Assembly: GCA_947495425.1 (NCBI GenBank)
Contig: CANLYR010000001.1
Coordinates: 62,001 to 126,000 of the forward strand
DNA length: 64,000 bases
Reading direction: 5' to 3'
Origin: an uncultured Aquimarina sp.
Lineage (GTDB): Bacteria > Bacteroidota > Bacteroidia > Flavobacteriales > Flavobacteriaceae
Both the position numbers and the translations under genes were made by a program. The notes beneath the pieces were generated by a model, which saw nothing but the letters and a program-made list of their open reading frames with translations, did no database searches and was not told where the DNA came from. Shown here one piece after another: positions 45,067-53,863 of this stretch. Each line of letters starts with the position of its first letter. The stretch's first letter is position 1.

Positions 45067-46008
45067 TTACATGATAAATTTAGAGCTAATAGACTCATTA
45101 TGATGTACTCGATGCATCACATCTGCAAATAAATTTGCACAGCTTACTACTCTAATTTTATTACTTTCTTGTCGTAACGGGATCGAATCTGTTACAATCA
45201 GTTCTTCTAATTTTGAATTTTCTATTCTTTCATAAGCAGTACCTGAGAGAATAGGATGCGTACAAATTGCTCTTACGCTTAACGCTCCTCGCTCCATCAT
45301 AAGATCTGCTGCTTTGGTCAACGTTCCTGCGGTGTCTACCATATCATCTACAAGTACTACATTCTTGCCAGTCACATCACCTATTAACTCCATATGAGAA
45401 ATCACATTAGCTTTTGCTCTCTGCTTATAACAGATCACAACATCACTCTTTAGCGCTTTAGAATAGGCATACGCTCTTTTAGAACCACCCATATCTGGTG
45501 AAGCTATAGTAAGATCGGTAAGATTAAGTGATTGTAAATAGGGTAAAAATATAGTTGATGCAAATAGATGATCTACTGGTTTCTCAAAGAATCCCTGGAT
45601 CTGATCTGCATGTAGATCCATAGTTATAATTCTTGTTGCCCCTGCTGTTTCTAGCATTTTTGCAATTAACTTTGCCGCTATAGGAACTCTGGGTTTATCT
45701 TTTCTGTCTTGTCGTGCCCATCCATAATAGGGGAGTACCGCAGTGATATGTCTTGCAGAAGCTCTTTTGGCAGCATCCAGCATTAACAACATTTCCATTA
45801 AATGATCAGAGCTAGGATGTGTAGATCCAATGATAAAAACTCTTGATCCTCTCACCGATTCTTCAAAAGAAGGTTGAAACTCACCATCGCTATAGGTAGA
45901 TGTAATCACTTTGCCTAATTTAGCTCCGTAGGATGCTACTATTTTTTCTGCGAGTTCGGTACTTTGTGTACATGCAAAAAACTTGGCTTCTGTAACTCCG
46001 GTTGGCAT
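45067..46008 (-). CDS. prs: Ribose-phosphate pyrophosphokinase
   Basis: Makes PRPP from ribose 5-phosphate and ATP. 313 residues from [11 protein letters not shown] (46008), with [20 protein letters not shown], metal site [12 protein letters not shown] and the PRPP loop [18 protein letters not shown]. Length and motifs are those of the class I enzyme. It is the first gene of the prs-rplY operon. The tRNA-Leu locus is divergent, just upstream. Confidence 0.97.
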   Translation of the reverse strand: MPTGVTEAKFFACTQSTELAEKIVASYGAKLGKVITSTYSDGEFQPSFEESVRGSRVFIIGSTHPSSDHLMEMLLMLDAAKRASARHITAVLPYYGWARQDRKDKPRVPIAAKLIAKMLETAGATRIITMDLHADQIQGFFEKPVDHLFASTIFLPYLQSLNLTDLTIASPDMGGSKRAYAYSKALKSDVVICYKQRAKANVISHMELIGDVTGKNVVLVDDMVDTAGTLTKAADLMMERGALSVRAICTHPILSGTAYERIENSKLEELIVTDSIPLRQESNKIRVVSCANLFADVMHRVHHNESISSKFIM

Positions 46009-46135
46009 AGGGTAAATTGTTGTTTTGTAATGAGTTAAAACTTTTTTTCTGAAAACAAGGTGCAAATTTAAATATTTATTTTTACTCTGGCTTATATTTT
46101 ATTACTTATTTGGAGGTAAAAAACGAATATTTTGC

Positions 46136-46143
46136 TAATTTTG
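46136..46143 (+). promoter_or_regulatory. -7 box of the tRNA-Leu locus
   Basis: TAATTTTG fits TAnnTTTG and lies 13 nt before the truncated tRNA. The nearest -33-like TTG (46110-46112) has a long, 23-nt spacer. Confidence 0.45.
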
Positions 46144-46156
46144 CCATCCAATTGAA

Positions 46157-46200
46157 GCTCAGGTGGTGGAATTGGTAGACACGTTGGATTCAAAATCCAG
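46157..46200 (+). pseudogene. 5' fragment of a second tRNA-Leu (CAA)
   Basis: GCTCAGG acceptor half, D-arm TGGTGGAATTGGTAGACACG and anticodon arm TTGGA-TTCAAAA-TCCAG are intact, but the variable arm, T-arm and 3' acceptor half are missing. After a 14-nt linker (ATTTGAAATGTAAT) the intact tRNA-Leu begins. No 3' partner for the GCTCAGG acceptor is seen. The fragment probably cannot be charged. Confidence 0.8.
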
Positions 46201-46214
46201 ATTTGAAATGTAAT

Positions 46215-46296
46215 GCCTCGGTGGCGGAATTGGTAGACGCGCCGGATTCAAAATCCGGTTCTGCAAGGAGTGTGGGTTCGATTCCCACCCGAGGTA
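46215..46296 (+). tRNA. tRNA-Leu (CAA)
   Basis: A full type II tRNA: acceptor GCCTCGG pairs with CCGAGGT, discriminator A at 46296, D-arm with GGTAGAC, anticodon arm CCGGA-TTCAAAA-TCCGG giving anticodon CAA, a variable arm, and T-arm GTGGG-TTCGATT-CCCAC. CCA is not encoded. Confidence 0.95.
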
Positions 46297-46297
46297 C

Positions 46298-46330
46298 AAA
46301 AAAGCTTAGATGAAAATCTAGGCTTTTTTT
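46298..46330 (+). terminator. tRNA-Leu terminator
   Basis: AAAAAAGCTTAGAT, GAAA loop, ATCTAGGCTTTTTTT; a strong stem with one G-T pair and a long T-run directly after the tRNA. Confidence 0.88.
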
Positions 46331-46935
46331 ATGCTCAGGTACAAGATAGGCACAACATTTAGCCATGTTCTCTGATGCCATTACATTTCATATTGTTTGA
46401 TGATAATTGCAATCATATCTTATTGCTAAATATATAAATTTCATAAGGATTGAGTTTCATAAACCACTCAGCCCATTCCCCTGCATTTTACGCTTGCCCG
46501 CTGAAAAATGTAGGCAACCACTACATTCCGAGAAAAGAGCTTCACTACATAGACCTTGGACACAATTCATAATTTTGACTTTCCATTCCACTAACCCTTC
46601 CCGATGCTCTGGTAAGGAACACTTCATTTTCGAGCTAAAATTGTGAATTAAGTCCACCTTTCATCTGAAAACCATCACTTCGGTTTTCTTAACAGGCTTT
46701 TCGGCAAGGTCTTCTTGAGCACTCACTCGAAAATCCTTAAAAACCAAACCGCTGTCTTACACATTTTAAGGGGTTTATAATGATAAAGCCTTTATTGTTT
46801 TTCGGGTCGTCGAAAAACAGGTGCGACATAACCAATGCTAATTTAATCACAGCTGCTTATTTCGCTTAACTGTTGGTACATTCAACTCAACTGCGTTTAA
46901 AAGAATTATTAATGCCCTTATGGAACTCGTCAAGA
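46331..46935. other. Hairpin-rich non-coding region (605 bp) at the edge of the accessory block
   Basis: No convincing gene. Several inverted repeats stand close together: AATGTAG-7 nt-CTACATT (about 46507-46527), a 19-bp imperfect pair (46558-46576 with 46637-46655, three mismatches), GAAAACC-8 nt-GGTTTTC (46667-46688) and GTTTTTCG-6 nt-CGAAAAAC (46797-46818). This density is unlike the other gaps of the window. It may be the remains of a mobile or recombination site. Confidence 0.55.
46558..46655. repeat. Imperfect 19-bp inverted repeat
   Basis: GGACACAATTCATAATTTT (46558-46576) and the complement of 46637-46655 differ at three positions; 60 bp lie between. It could be the ends of a small degenerate element. 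Confidence 0.4.
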
Positions 46936-48561
46936 CTATGGCAAGTTTTTTTGTACAATTGCCAAATGTTGGTGTACTTGACTCACAGCCATAGAACCTT
47001 CTCCAACTGCTGAAGCAACTCGCTTAACAGAATCTTTTCTAACATCGCCAACAGCAAAAACACCGGGTAAACTCGTTTCTAAAGATTGAGGCATTTTAGT
47101 ATTCCTGTTTTTTGCATTAAAGCCTGTGAGGATAAAACCTTTGTCGTCAAGTTGTAGCGTGTCTTCTAACCAATTTGTGCAAGGCTTAGCACCAATGAAA
47201 GTGAAAAGGTTTGCTATTGGCAATTCCATGGTAGACGTGCTTGTTTTTAAACGTATGGATTCTAGATAAAATTCACCAATCAATTCTATAACTTCACTCT
47301 GTAAATTGACCATAATATTTTTACAGCTTAAGATGCGTTGCACTAAATAATCCGACATTTTAGCACCAATATATGCCGACCTTATGATGAGATATACAAT
47401 TTCTGCGTGGTCTGCCAGAAATAAAGCTGCTTGGCCAGCGGAATTTCCCCCACCTACAACTCCAACTATTTCGTCTCTACAACTTTGTGCATTCATTGTG
47501 GTTGCAGAATAGTAAACACCCTGTCCGATATAAAAATCTAAATTGTTAAGTGGAAGGTTTCGGTATGCTGCACCTGTAGCTATGATGACTGATTTTGCAT
47601 TGATACTAGCTTTATCGGCCAATTCAATTTGATATGTGTTATTTTCAATTTGTTTCAGTTTGACCGCTTTGTGCGGAATGGAAATATGGCATCCAAATTT
47701 TTGAGCTTGTATATATGCTCTATGTGCAAGTTCGCCTCCTGAAATTCCTGTTGGAAATCCTAAATAATTTTCAATTTTTGAACTTTTCCCGGCTTGTCCT
47801 CCAGGGTTATTGCCATCGATAGTGATAACTGATAATCCCTCTGAAGCAGCATATACGCTAGCAGCTAAACCTGCAGGTCCTGCACCTACTACAATAACGT
47901 CATAGATAGTATCATCAAAATCTAGAACGACCCCTGTAATCCTTGCGACTTCTTTTATGGTGGGATGCTTATACGTCTTATCATTGTTATCGATAATTAT
48001 AGGAATTTCATCTTTAGATATTCTCATTTGTCTTAGAAAGTCCTTTACATCTTCTTGTTTGTCAATATCAACCCAATTATGCCAGATATGATTCTTTTCT
48101 AAGAACTCTCTTATTTCATAACTCCTTTTAGAATGTTGTGTGCCAATTAATTTTATACCACCTGTGAATTCCTCTCGCATAACGTCTTGGCGTAACATAA
48201 ATGTGCTTAACAGCAAGTCACTGATATTAGAATATTTAGAAATGGCTTCTAATAGATTCTCAGATATAATTCTAAGGACTTTGGAATCTACTTTTGTTAT
48301 TGCATTGAATGAAGCTGCACGTTTAGACAACATATCACTATCACCAGTAAATTGATTAGCGGTATGGGTAACGATAATATGTTTTTCATCATAAGGATTA
48401 ATTATATCAATGGTACCTTGGATGATTACGAAAAAGTCAAAAGTAAAATCACCCTGATTGACCAAAAAAGTATTTTTTGGAATGTCTTGAATAACACCAA
48501 AAGGCATTAGCGCTTCTATTTGCCGTTTGGTAAGTTCTGGGAATCTATTTGTAGTGGTCAT
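46936..48561 (-). CDS. Fusion: cNMP-binding, thioredoxin-like and thioredoxin-reductase-like domains
   Basis: 541 residues in three parts. Residues ~5-135 are a cyclic-nucleotide-binding-like domain (NTFLVNQGDFTFDFFVIIQG). Residues ~140-215 look like a glutaredoxin fold, with HSKRSYEIREFL where an active CxxC would be. Residues ~220-541 are a TrxB-like flavoprotein with VVGAGPAGLAASVYAASEG, GGNSAGQAALFLADH and FAVGDVR. The redox CATC of TrxB is SATT (GVYYSATTM), so it is probably not a thioredoxin reductase; an NAD(P)H-dependent reductase of other partners is likely. First gene past the tRNA on this side, last in its minus-strand run (17 nt after the pirin gene). Confidence 0.87.
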   Translation of the reverse strand: MTTTNRFPELTKRQIEALMPFGVIQDIPKNTFLVNQGDFTFDFFVIIQGTIDIINPYDEKHIIVTHTANQFTGDSDMLSKRAASFNAITKVDSKVLRIISENLLEAISKYSNISDLLLSTFMLRQDVMREEFTGGIKLIGTQHSKRSYEIREFLEKNHIWHNWVDIDKQEDVKDFLRQMRISKDEIPIIIDNNDKTYKHPTIKEVARITGVVLDFDDTIYDVIVVGAGPAGLAASVYAASEGLSVITIDGNNPGGQAGKSSKIENYLGFPTGISGGELAHRAYIQAQKFGCHISIPHKAVKLKQIENNTYQIELADKASINAKSVIIATGAAYRNLPLNNLDFYIGQGVYYSATTMNAQSCRDEIVGVVGGGNSAGQAALFLADHAEIVYLIIRSAYIGAKMSDYLVQRILSCKNIMVNLQSEVIELIGEFYLESIRLKTSTSTMELPIANLFTFIGAKPCTNWLEDTLQLDDKGFILTGFNAKNRNTKMPQSLETSLPGVFAVGDVRKDSVKRVASAVGEGSMAVSQVHQHLAIVQKNLP

Positions 48562-48578
48562 ATTTTTTTTCGATTACA

Positions 48579-49289
48579 TCAAATCATAGGCACATCAATA
48601 AGCAATACTTTGGATGTTTCGTTGGGTTCAATTGTGATAGAATCTGTTTCCCATACCCCTAAGGCATCTCGTTTATCCAATACCTGTTCGCCCACTTTTA
48701 TAGTACCTTCCAAAACGAAAACATACACTCCATTTCCTGATTTCTTTAAATCATAGGTCACGGAATTATCTTTTTCTAAATTGCCCATGTGCATCCATGC
48801 GTCTTGATGAACCCAAACACCATCATCATTTTTATTGGGTGAAAGGATTTGAAAAAGTGTATTGTCCAGTTTTTGCTTATCTAGTGTAATCTGGTCGTAT
48901 CGTGGCGTAACATTTTCCTTATTGGGGATAATCCAAATTTGTAGAAACCGTACTTCTTCACCCTCGTTTTTGTTTTTCTCACTGTGCTGCACTCCGGTAC
49001 CGGCGCTCATTACCTGTACATCTCCTTCTTTGATGACCGTTGTATTGCCCATACTATCCTTATGCTCTAAATCGCCAGACAACGGAATGGAAATAATTTC
49101 CATGTCCTTATGCGGGTGGGTGCCAAATCCCATTCCTCCTGAGACAATATCATCATTGAGGACTCTTAGCACACCAAAATTCATTCGTTCAGGATTGTAG
49201 TAGTTGGCAAAACTGAAGCTATGTTTTGAGTGCAACCATCCGTGATTGGCATCTCCTCTTGTATCTGCTTTGTGGTATACTGATTTCAT
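48579..49289 (-). CDS. Pirin-family protein
   Basis: 236 residues with the pirin bicupin: N-terminal GDANHGWLHSKHSFSFANYY, metal His ligands in HPHKDMEIISIPL and the following VMSAGTGVQHSEKN. Matches YhaK/YhhW-like pirins, some of which have quercetin dioxygenase activity or sense oxidative stress. The redox fusion gene lies 17 nt downstream and a SnoaL-like gene 5 nt upstream, on the same strand. Confidence 0.92.
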   Translation of the reverse strand: MKSVYHKADTRGDANHGWLHSKHSFSFANYYNPERMNFGVLRVLNDDIVSGGMGFGTHPHKDMEIISIPLSGDLEHKDSMGNTTVIKEGDVQVMSAGTGVQHSEKNKNEGEEVRFLQIWIIPNKENVTPRYDQITLDKQKLDNTLFQILSPNKNDDGVWVHQDAWMHMGNLEKDNSVTYDLKKSGNGVYVFVLEGTIKVGEQVLDKRDALGVWETDSITIEPNETSKVLLIDVPMI

Positions 49290-49294
49290 GCTAC

Positions 49295-49684
49295 TTATGA
49301 TTTAAAAACGTTATCGGTAATTTCAGGATTTCCTTCATAGAGCTGTATAGCTTTTATCTTTCCCTCTTCGATTTGATAATCAACAACACGTTTGAAGATA
49401 TGTAACTCACCTTTTTTCTCTGCCTGTTCTTCTGTTATCAAAATAGTTCTGTGCTCACCTTCAAGCCATTCTATTTGTTCTTTCATTTGATAGGTGTTAT
49501 TTGTTATCTGTAACATTTTACCAAAACCTTCCATGAATTTCTCAGGACCGACATAGGTCCCTGATAATTCATTGTTTCCACCCATAACAAGTGTGATATC
49601 ATCTGCCAAAAGGGATTTTGCTTTTACAATATCTCCTGAATATGCAGCATTTAAATATGCTTGAGCGATTTCTGTATTTTTCAT
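49295..49684 (-). CDS. SnoaL/NTF2-like protein
   Basis: A 129-residue protein with the NTF2/SnoaL cone fold pattern: AQAYLNAAYSGDIVKAKSLL, ADDITLVMGGNNELSG, ending EGKIKAIQLYEGN. Relatives are small cyclases, isomerases or ligand binders. It has no catalytic residue I can name. It lies between the porin gene (12-nt gap) and the pirin gene (5-nt gap) in a minus-strand operon. Confidence 0.82.
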   Translation of the reverse strand: MKNTEIAQAYLNAAYSGDIVKAKSLLADDITLVMGGNNELSGTYVGPEKFMEGFGKMLQITNNTYQMKEQIEWLEGEHRTILITEEQAEKKGELHIFKRVVDYQIEEGKIKAIQLYEGNPEITDNVFKS

Positions 49685-49696
49685 TATTTTATGTTT

Positions 49697-51070
49697 TTAA
49701 AATTTAAATTCAGCTGTAAATACAAAGTGGAAAAGTGTATTTTCCAATTCATTTTGTTTTAGAAATTCTCCTGGTGTTATAATGTTCGTTTCTGCTTCCA
49801 AAACAATAAAAGGTGATGGTTCATAATTCAATACAGCACCATATTGGTGCCCAATGAATTTTTCGTCATTCAATGATTCAAAATCAAGATTGAGTGAAGC
49901 TCCATAAATTCCATCTTCGATGGAAGCCCTCCAAAATGCTACATAATCCAATTCTAGTTTAAAATTATCAAATTTTATCCCGAATTCAGGATGAATATCG
50001 AAAAGGTTTGCTGGTCCAAATTGCGCTACTCTCCCAAAATAAGCACCCCTTGGATAAAGAGCGTTAAAAGTGTTTAGTCGGTTGTCAGAGGCATTTTTAT
50101 CTCCCGATATAAATTCTGATTTCAGTCCAACTTCAGCACCAAGACCTAGTAAATCGAATTCATAGATGGTCTTCAACGATACTGTCCAAGCGCTTATGGA
50201 ATTATTACCAAAATCACCAAATTGATAAATAAGTTCTACATCGTACAATACATCCTCATAAGAACCAGAATGTCGAGTGCCAATACTATGTCGTATTTCT
50301 TCTGCAAGGCCCTGTTGGTAAATTGCGAAGTCCCTATCTTGGCCTAAATAATAGAAATCTAGATTGTAAATATCATTCTCCAGTTTTAGGGTGTTATAGC
50401 TTCCCCAAATGACTTCTCTACTATCCAACGCTTTATTGTCAAAACCAAAAGGTCTTGTTTGAACTGGATAACTCAAAAAGGCTTCAAAGTCAATTCGATT
50501 AGCATGATATTTCAGCTTAACATTATCGAAATACCTTCGCACATTGGGTCCTTCTCGTAATGCTATGAGTCTCCTACTACCATAATTTGGACTTTCTCTA
50601 CCAATAAGAATGCTAAACTTATCTACGTTATAATTTATAAATAGTTGGCTTATGGCTAACTCATCTCTTTCAACCGGATTTGGATTTTCTTTAGACCATA
50701 CCGAGCTGCTATTCAGTTCTGCATATACTTGAAGTTTATCTTTCCAACGAAAATCTGTATGTAGTTGCAATCGATTCAGTATCCAGCCATCGGTTTCATT
50801 GGGTTCAAAACTTTCGTTATTAAAATACTCATACTGCCCTCTGTAACTTCCTCCAAAGGATAGATAGCTATTTTCGCTAAGCTTGGTGTATTTTAGTTGG
50901 TCGTAAAATGATTTGTCCTCTTTTTCTTTGAGAAATGAAACATTATCATTTTGCCGTAAAAGTTCAAATTCAAAACTTTCATCAGATTCTTGAGCCTGAA
51001 TAATTCCTACTATTGAAAGTAGCAATAACCAAAAGAAACGTGTCTTTATTTTTTTTGAAGTGTTATACAT
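49697..51070 (-). CDS. Alginate-export-family outer-membrane porin
   Basis: 457 residues with a signal peptide ending near IIQAQESD. The mature protein alternates polar and aromatic residues over many strands and ends FVFTAEFKF, a C-terminal Phe as in outer-membrane barrels. The segment LSFGGSYRGQYEYF and FSILIGRESPNYGSRRL fit the alginate export (AlgE-like) family. It probably passes a small anionic molecule. 1 nt separates it from the YdcZ gene, so one operon. Confidence 0.85.
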   Translation of the reverse strand: MYNTSKKIKTRFFWLLLLSIVGIIQAQESDESFEFELLRQNDNVSFLKEKEDKSFYDQLKYTKLSENSYLSFGGSYRGQYEYFNNESFEPNETDGWILNRLQLHTDFRWKDKLQVYAELNSSSVWSKENPNPVERDELAISQLFINYNVDKFSILIGRESPNYGSRRLIALREGPNVRRYFDNVKLKYHANRIDFEAFLSYPVQTRPFGFDNKALDSREVIWGSYNTLKLENDIYNLDFYYLGQDRDFAIYQQGLAEEIRHSIGTRHSGSYEDVLYDVELIYQFGDFGNNSISAWTVSLKTIYEFDLLGLGAEVGLKSEFISGDKNASDNRLNTFNALYPRGAYFGRVAQFGPANLFDIHPEFGIKFDNFKLELDYVAFWRASIEDGIYGASLNLDFESLNDEKFIGHQYGAVLNYEPSPFIVLEAETNIITPGEFLKQNELENTLFHFVFTAEFKF

Positions 51071-51071
51071 G

Positions 51072-51518
51072 TTAAAATTTTCTTATGAGAACAACGCCTG
51101 TAATAAGCAGAATAACGCCGGCCAAACGTTGCCAATTAATGGGATGGGTGGAAGTGCCAAATAATCCATAATGGTCTAGAATTACGGACAACAACATTTG
51201 ACCAGTAACAACTAAGCCAAAGGTTAGGGCTGTTCCTAATTTTGGTGTGAGAATGATAACGGCAACCACATAGAAAGCACCTAAAATACCCGCTGACCAA
51301 ACATACCAGTTTACCGTTGTAACCGTCTTTAAAGAGTCGGTATCATATCTCATAAAAACCAGATATCCCAATAATCCAATTGTTCCAATCAAGAAAGAGA
51401 CAAACCCAGCGAACACTGGTTCTTTTGCCGCCTTACCCATTTCAACATTAAAATTTGCTTGTAGAGGCAGTACAGCACCTGCAATAAGAGCTATTAATAA
51501 AAAAATCACGTATCTCAT
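51072..51518 (-). CDS. YdcZ-type (DMT superfamily) membrane transporter
   Basis: 148 residues with five hydrophobic helices, starting FLLIALIAGAVLPLQANFNV and containing GFVSFLIGTIGLLGYLV. This is the half-size DMT unit of the DUF606/YdcZ family, acting as a dimer. Substrate unknown. It directly precedes the porin gene and follows the amidohydrolase gene (112 bp gap) on the same strand. Confidence 0.85.
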   Translation of the reverse strand: MRYVIFLLIALIAGAVLPLQANFNVEMGKAAKEPVFAGFVSFLIGTIGLLGYLVFMRYDTDSLKTVTTVNWYVWSAGILGAFYVVAVIILTPKLGTALTFGLVVTGQMLLSVILDHYGLFGTSTHPINWQRLAGVILLITGVVLIRKF

Positions 51519-51630
51519 CTTATTTGTATTCTTTTATGATTTTGAGTAGAAGGGAAGCCTTGATTTTGAAGTGTTTTAGGACTTCCCGCTACTAACCAAA
51601 CTAACCAACCACTATCTTTTTTTGAAAACA

Positions 51631-53442
51631 TTACCTTTTTTGAAATCCACCATAATGTTTTACAGGCGACCAATTGGGAATGATTTCAGGAAGTTTCGGA
51701 TTCAGAGCACTAAACTCTTTATTTGCAAATACTATTTTTCCATCAGTAATCGTTAAAACAGATTCTAATTCTGAAATCTTACTTTCAGAAATGGAAAAGT
51801 AATCTTCCGAGAGTACGGCCAAATCTGCATACATCCCCACTTCCAGAGTACCCTTTACTTCTTCTTCCTGTGAAAACCATGCACTTCCATTTGTATAGAT
51901 TCGAAGTGCTTCTTCACGACTTAATAAATTAGCATCGCTCATATGTTTAAGTCCTCCTACCGTTTTTCCGGAAATAAGCCAATGAAGTGCAGGCCAAGGA
52001 TTATAACTAGCAACTCGTGTTCCGTCTGTTCCAGCACCAAGTGGAATGCCTATTTCAAAAATTTCTTTTATCGGCGGCGCATATTTTGCTTTTTCATCTC
52101 CATAACGTTCAACAAAATATTCTCCAGCGTAGGCCATTCTTGCTTGTATCGCTATCCCGCCATTTAATTCTTTAATGCGCATTAGTTCAGAGGCTTGTAC
52201 AGTTTCCGCATGGTCAAATGCCCACCTGATATTAGAAAACCCATTGTTGGTTTCTTGATTGACTTCCTCAAAAACATCTAACATTTTGGAAATGGTTTCA
52301 CCGTAGGTTGCATGGACTCTAAAGGGCCATTTTTTGTTTACCAATAATGTCACTACGTCTTTAAACTCTTTTCGCCAACCTTCTCTATCTTCCAATAGGG
52401 GCTGTGGTGCGAGGAAATTTTCAAAATCCCCTGCGCTCCAAGTCAGAAATTCACCTCCGCCTTCCAGTTCATATCCATGTTCCAGATGTAATGCACCGTC
52501 ATGAAATATTTCATTATTAGCCATCCAATCTTGAAATTCTTTGTATTCATTTCCTTTGTTTTGGGGAAACAAATAATACGATAGTCGTAAAGGCATTCCT
52601 CCGTCATTTGCCAAAGTTTTTGTGCCTTCATAGTTCATAGGAAATTTATGGCCTCCACCTCCAGCATCAATACCACTGGTAAGCCCAAGTCTGTTTAATT
52701 CTCTATAAAACTGTTTTGTGGAATTGAGTATTTCGGCATCGGTCATTGGTGGTAAGGCTCCAATTCTTGCATATAAAATGCCTGGGTTTGGTTCTGCTAA
52801 TAGAACTCCCGTTAATTTCCCATCATCTCCTTTTTCAAATCTACTTCCTTCTGGTGCTTTTGTATTTTCGTCAATACCCAATTTAGTAAGTGCAGCTTGA
52901 TTCAACCATCCTCGACTATATAAGTAAAGTATGTAGGTGGGTACATCCCCAGTTGCTTGATTGATTTCTTGGGGTGTTGGAAATCTCTTTTCTTCAAACT
53001 GAAAAGGACTCCATCCACCAATGACGCGTACCCATTGTCCATCGGGTGTTCTTTCTGCTTGTTCCTTGAGCATTTCTAATGCCCTTTTGAGCGTCTTTAC
53101 CCCATCCCAACGCAATTCTGCATTGTAGAAACGTCCTCCTCGTGTAAGGTGTAAATGAGAATCATTAAGCCCAGGAATAACGGTTCTTTTTTTAGCATCT
53201 ATAAGTTGTGTATTTTCGCCTTGATAGGTTACTATTTCTTTATTTGTTCCAAAGCCAATTACTTTTCCATCTTTAATCGCAATAGCTTCGGTCATAGTAT
53301 TATTATCGTCCATTATGGCTATTTTACCATTTTGAATAATGAGTTCGGCAGTCTCTTGTTTGGCTTCTTGATTACAACCAAAAAACATGGTTATCACGAT
53401 ACATAATGCAAGTACCATTTTATTGGATATATGATTAGTCAT
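51631..53442 (-). CDS. YtcJ-like amidohydrolase, lipoprotein
   Basis: 603 residues with a lipoprotein signal (ITMFFGCNQEAK). It has the amidohydrolase metal site: an N-terminal HLH in LNDSHLHLTRGG, and later His residues in HATYGETISKML and AFDHAETVQ, plus the Asp in AGTDGTRVASYNPW. YtcJ-type enzymes cleave amides, carbamates or formamide bonds. It should act in the periplasm or at the membrane. The SnoaL-like gene 12 nt upstream and the isochorismatase gene before it seem to be in the same operon. Confidence 0.9.
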   Translation of the reverse strand: MTNHISNKMVLALCIVITMFFGCNQEAKQETAELIIQNGKIAIMDDNNTMTEAIAIKDGKVIGFGTNKEIVTYQGENTQLIDAKKRTVIPGLNDSHLHLTRGGRFYNAELRWDGVKTLKRALEMLKEQAERTPDGQWVRVIGGWSPFQFEEKRFPTPQEINQATGDVPTYILYLYSRGWLNQAALTKLGIDENTKAPEGSRFEKGDDGKLTGVLLAEPNPGILYARIGALPPMTDAEILNSTKQFYRELNRLGLTSGIDAGGGGHKFPMNYEGTKTLANDGGMPLRLSYYLFPQNKGNEYKEFQDWMANNEIFHDGALHLEHGYELEGGGEFLTWSAGDFENFLAPQPLLEDREGWRKEFKDVVTLLVNKKWPFRVHATYGETISKMLDVFEEVNQETNNGFSNIRWAFDHAETVQASELMRIKELNGGIAIQARMAYAGEYFVERYGDEKAKYAPPIKEIFEIGIPLGAGTDGTRVASYNPWPALHWLISGKTVGGLKHMSDANLLSREEALRIYTNGSAWFSQEEEVKGTLEVGMYADLAVLSEDYFSISESKISELESVLTITDGKIVFANKEFSALNPKLPEIIPNWSPVKHYGGFQKR

Positions 53443-53454
53443 CTGTTCATTATT

Positions 53455-53859
53455 TTAAAAGTTATTCATTAAGGGTGATGCATCCATAACCATTCTAAAG
53501 TCTTTGACTTTATCATTCTCTAACCTCATAATACTAACCGCGGGAATCATCACCTTTTTACCTGATTTTTTTTCAAAATGAACTTGAGCTTCAAATACGC
53601 CACTTTTGTCTCCTAACCATAGACCAGTATTAACATGCTCCATACTTTTAATGAGTTGATAAAAATTATTGAGGGCCTCTAATATTTCCTGTGGTCCTTT
53701 GGCTGCAGGTGCGTTTCCGAACCTGAAGGTGCTGTCATCATTATAGTATTGCGTAACATTTACAGGAATCATGGTGTCGACATTTTCAAAATATTCCCAA
53801 ACAAAATCTGCGGTAATATCTTGACCTGAGCCTTGTGGTTTTACGTTATCTTTTTGCAT
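53455..53859 (-). CDS. SnoaL/NTF2-like protein (second copy in the block)
   Basis: 134 residues, NTF2-like: ADFVWEYFENVDTMIPVNVT, FRFGNAPAAKGPQEIL, EAQVHFEKKSGKKVMIPAV and the closing KVDFRMVMDASPL-type strand. It is not closely similar to the SnoaL protein at 49295. Role unknown. Gaps are 4 nt upstream and 12 nt downstream, so it is co-transcribed with the hydrolase and amidohydrolase genes. Confidence 0.82.
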   Translation of the reverse strand: MQKDNVKPQGSGQDITADFVWEYFENVDTMIPVNVTQYYNDDSTFRFGNAPAAKGPQEILEALNNFYQLIKSMEHVNTGLWLGDKSGVFEAQVHFEKKSGKKVMIPAVSIMRLENDKVKDFRMVMDASPLMNNF

Positions 53860-53863
53860 TTTT

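Larger units (their letters stand above)
46204..46390. repeat. 12-bp inverted repeats around the tRNA-Leu
   Basis: TGAAATGTAATG at 46204-46215 recurs as its exact complement CATTACATTTCA at 46379-46390. The pair encloses the intact tRNA-Leu and its terminator. It may be a trace of recombination or inversion at this tRNA; chance cannot be excluded. Confidence 0.4.

Noticed and set aside
46190-46381. 63-codon frame over the tRNA-Leu
   Set aside because: Its peptide is a translation of the tRNA itself.
46407-46657. Two overlapping frames of 66-79 codons by the tRNA
   Set aside because: They overlap on opposite strands in a hairpin-rich stretch, with no family resemblance.
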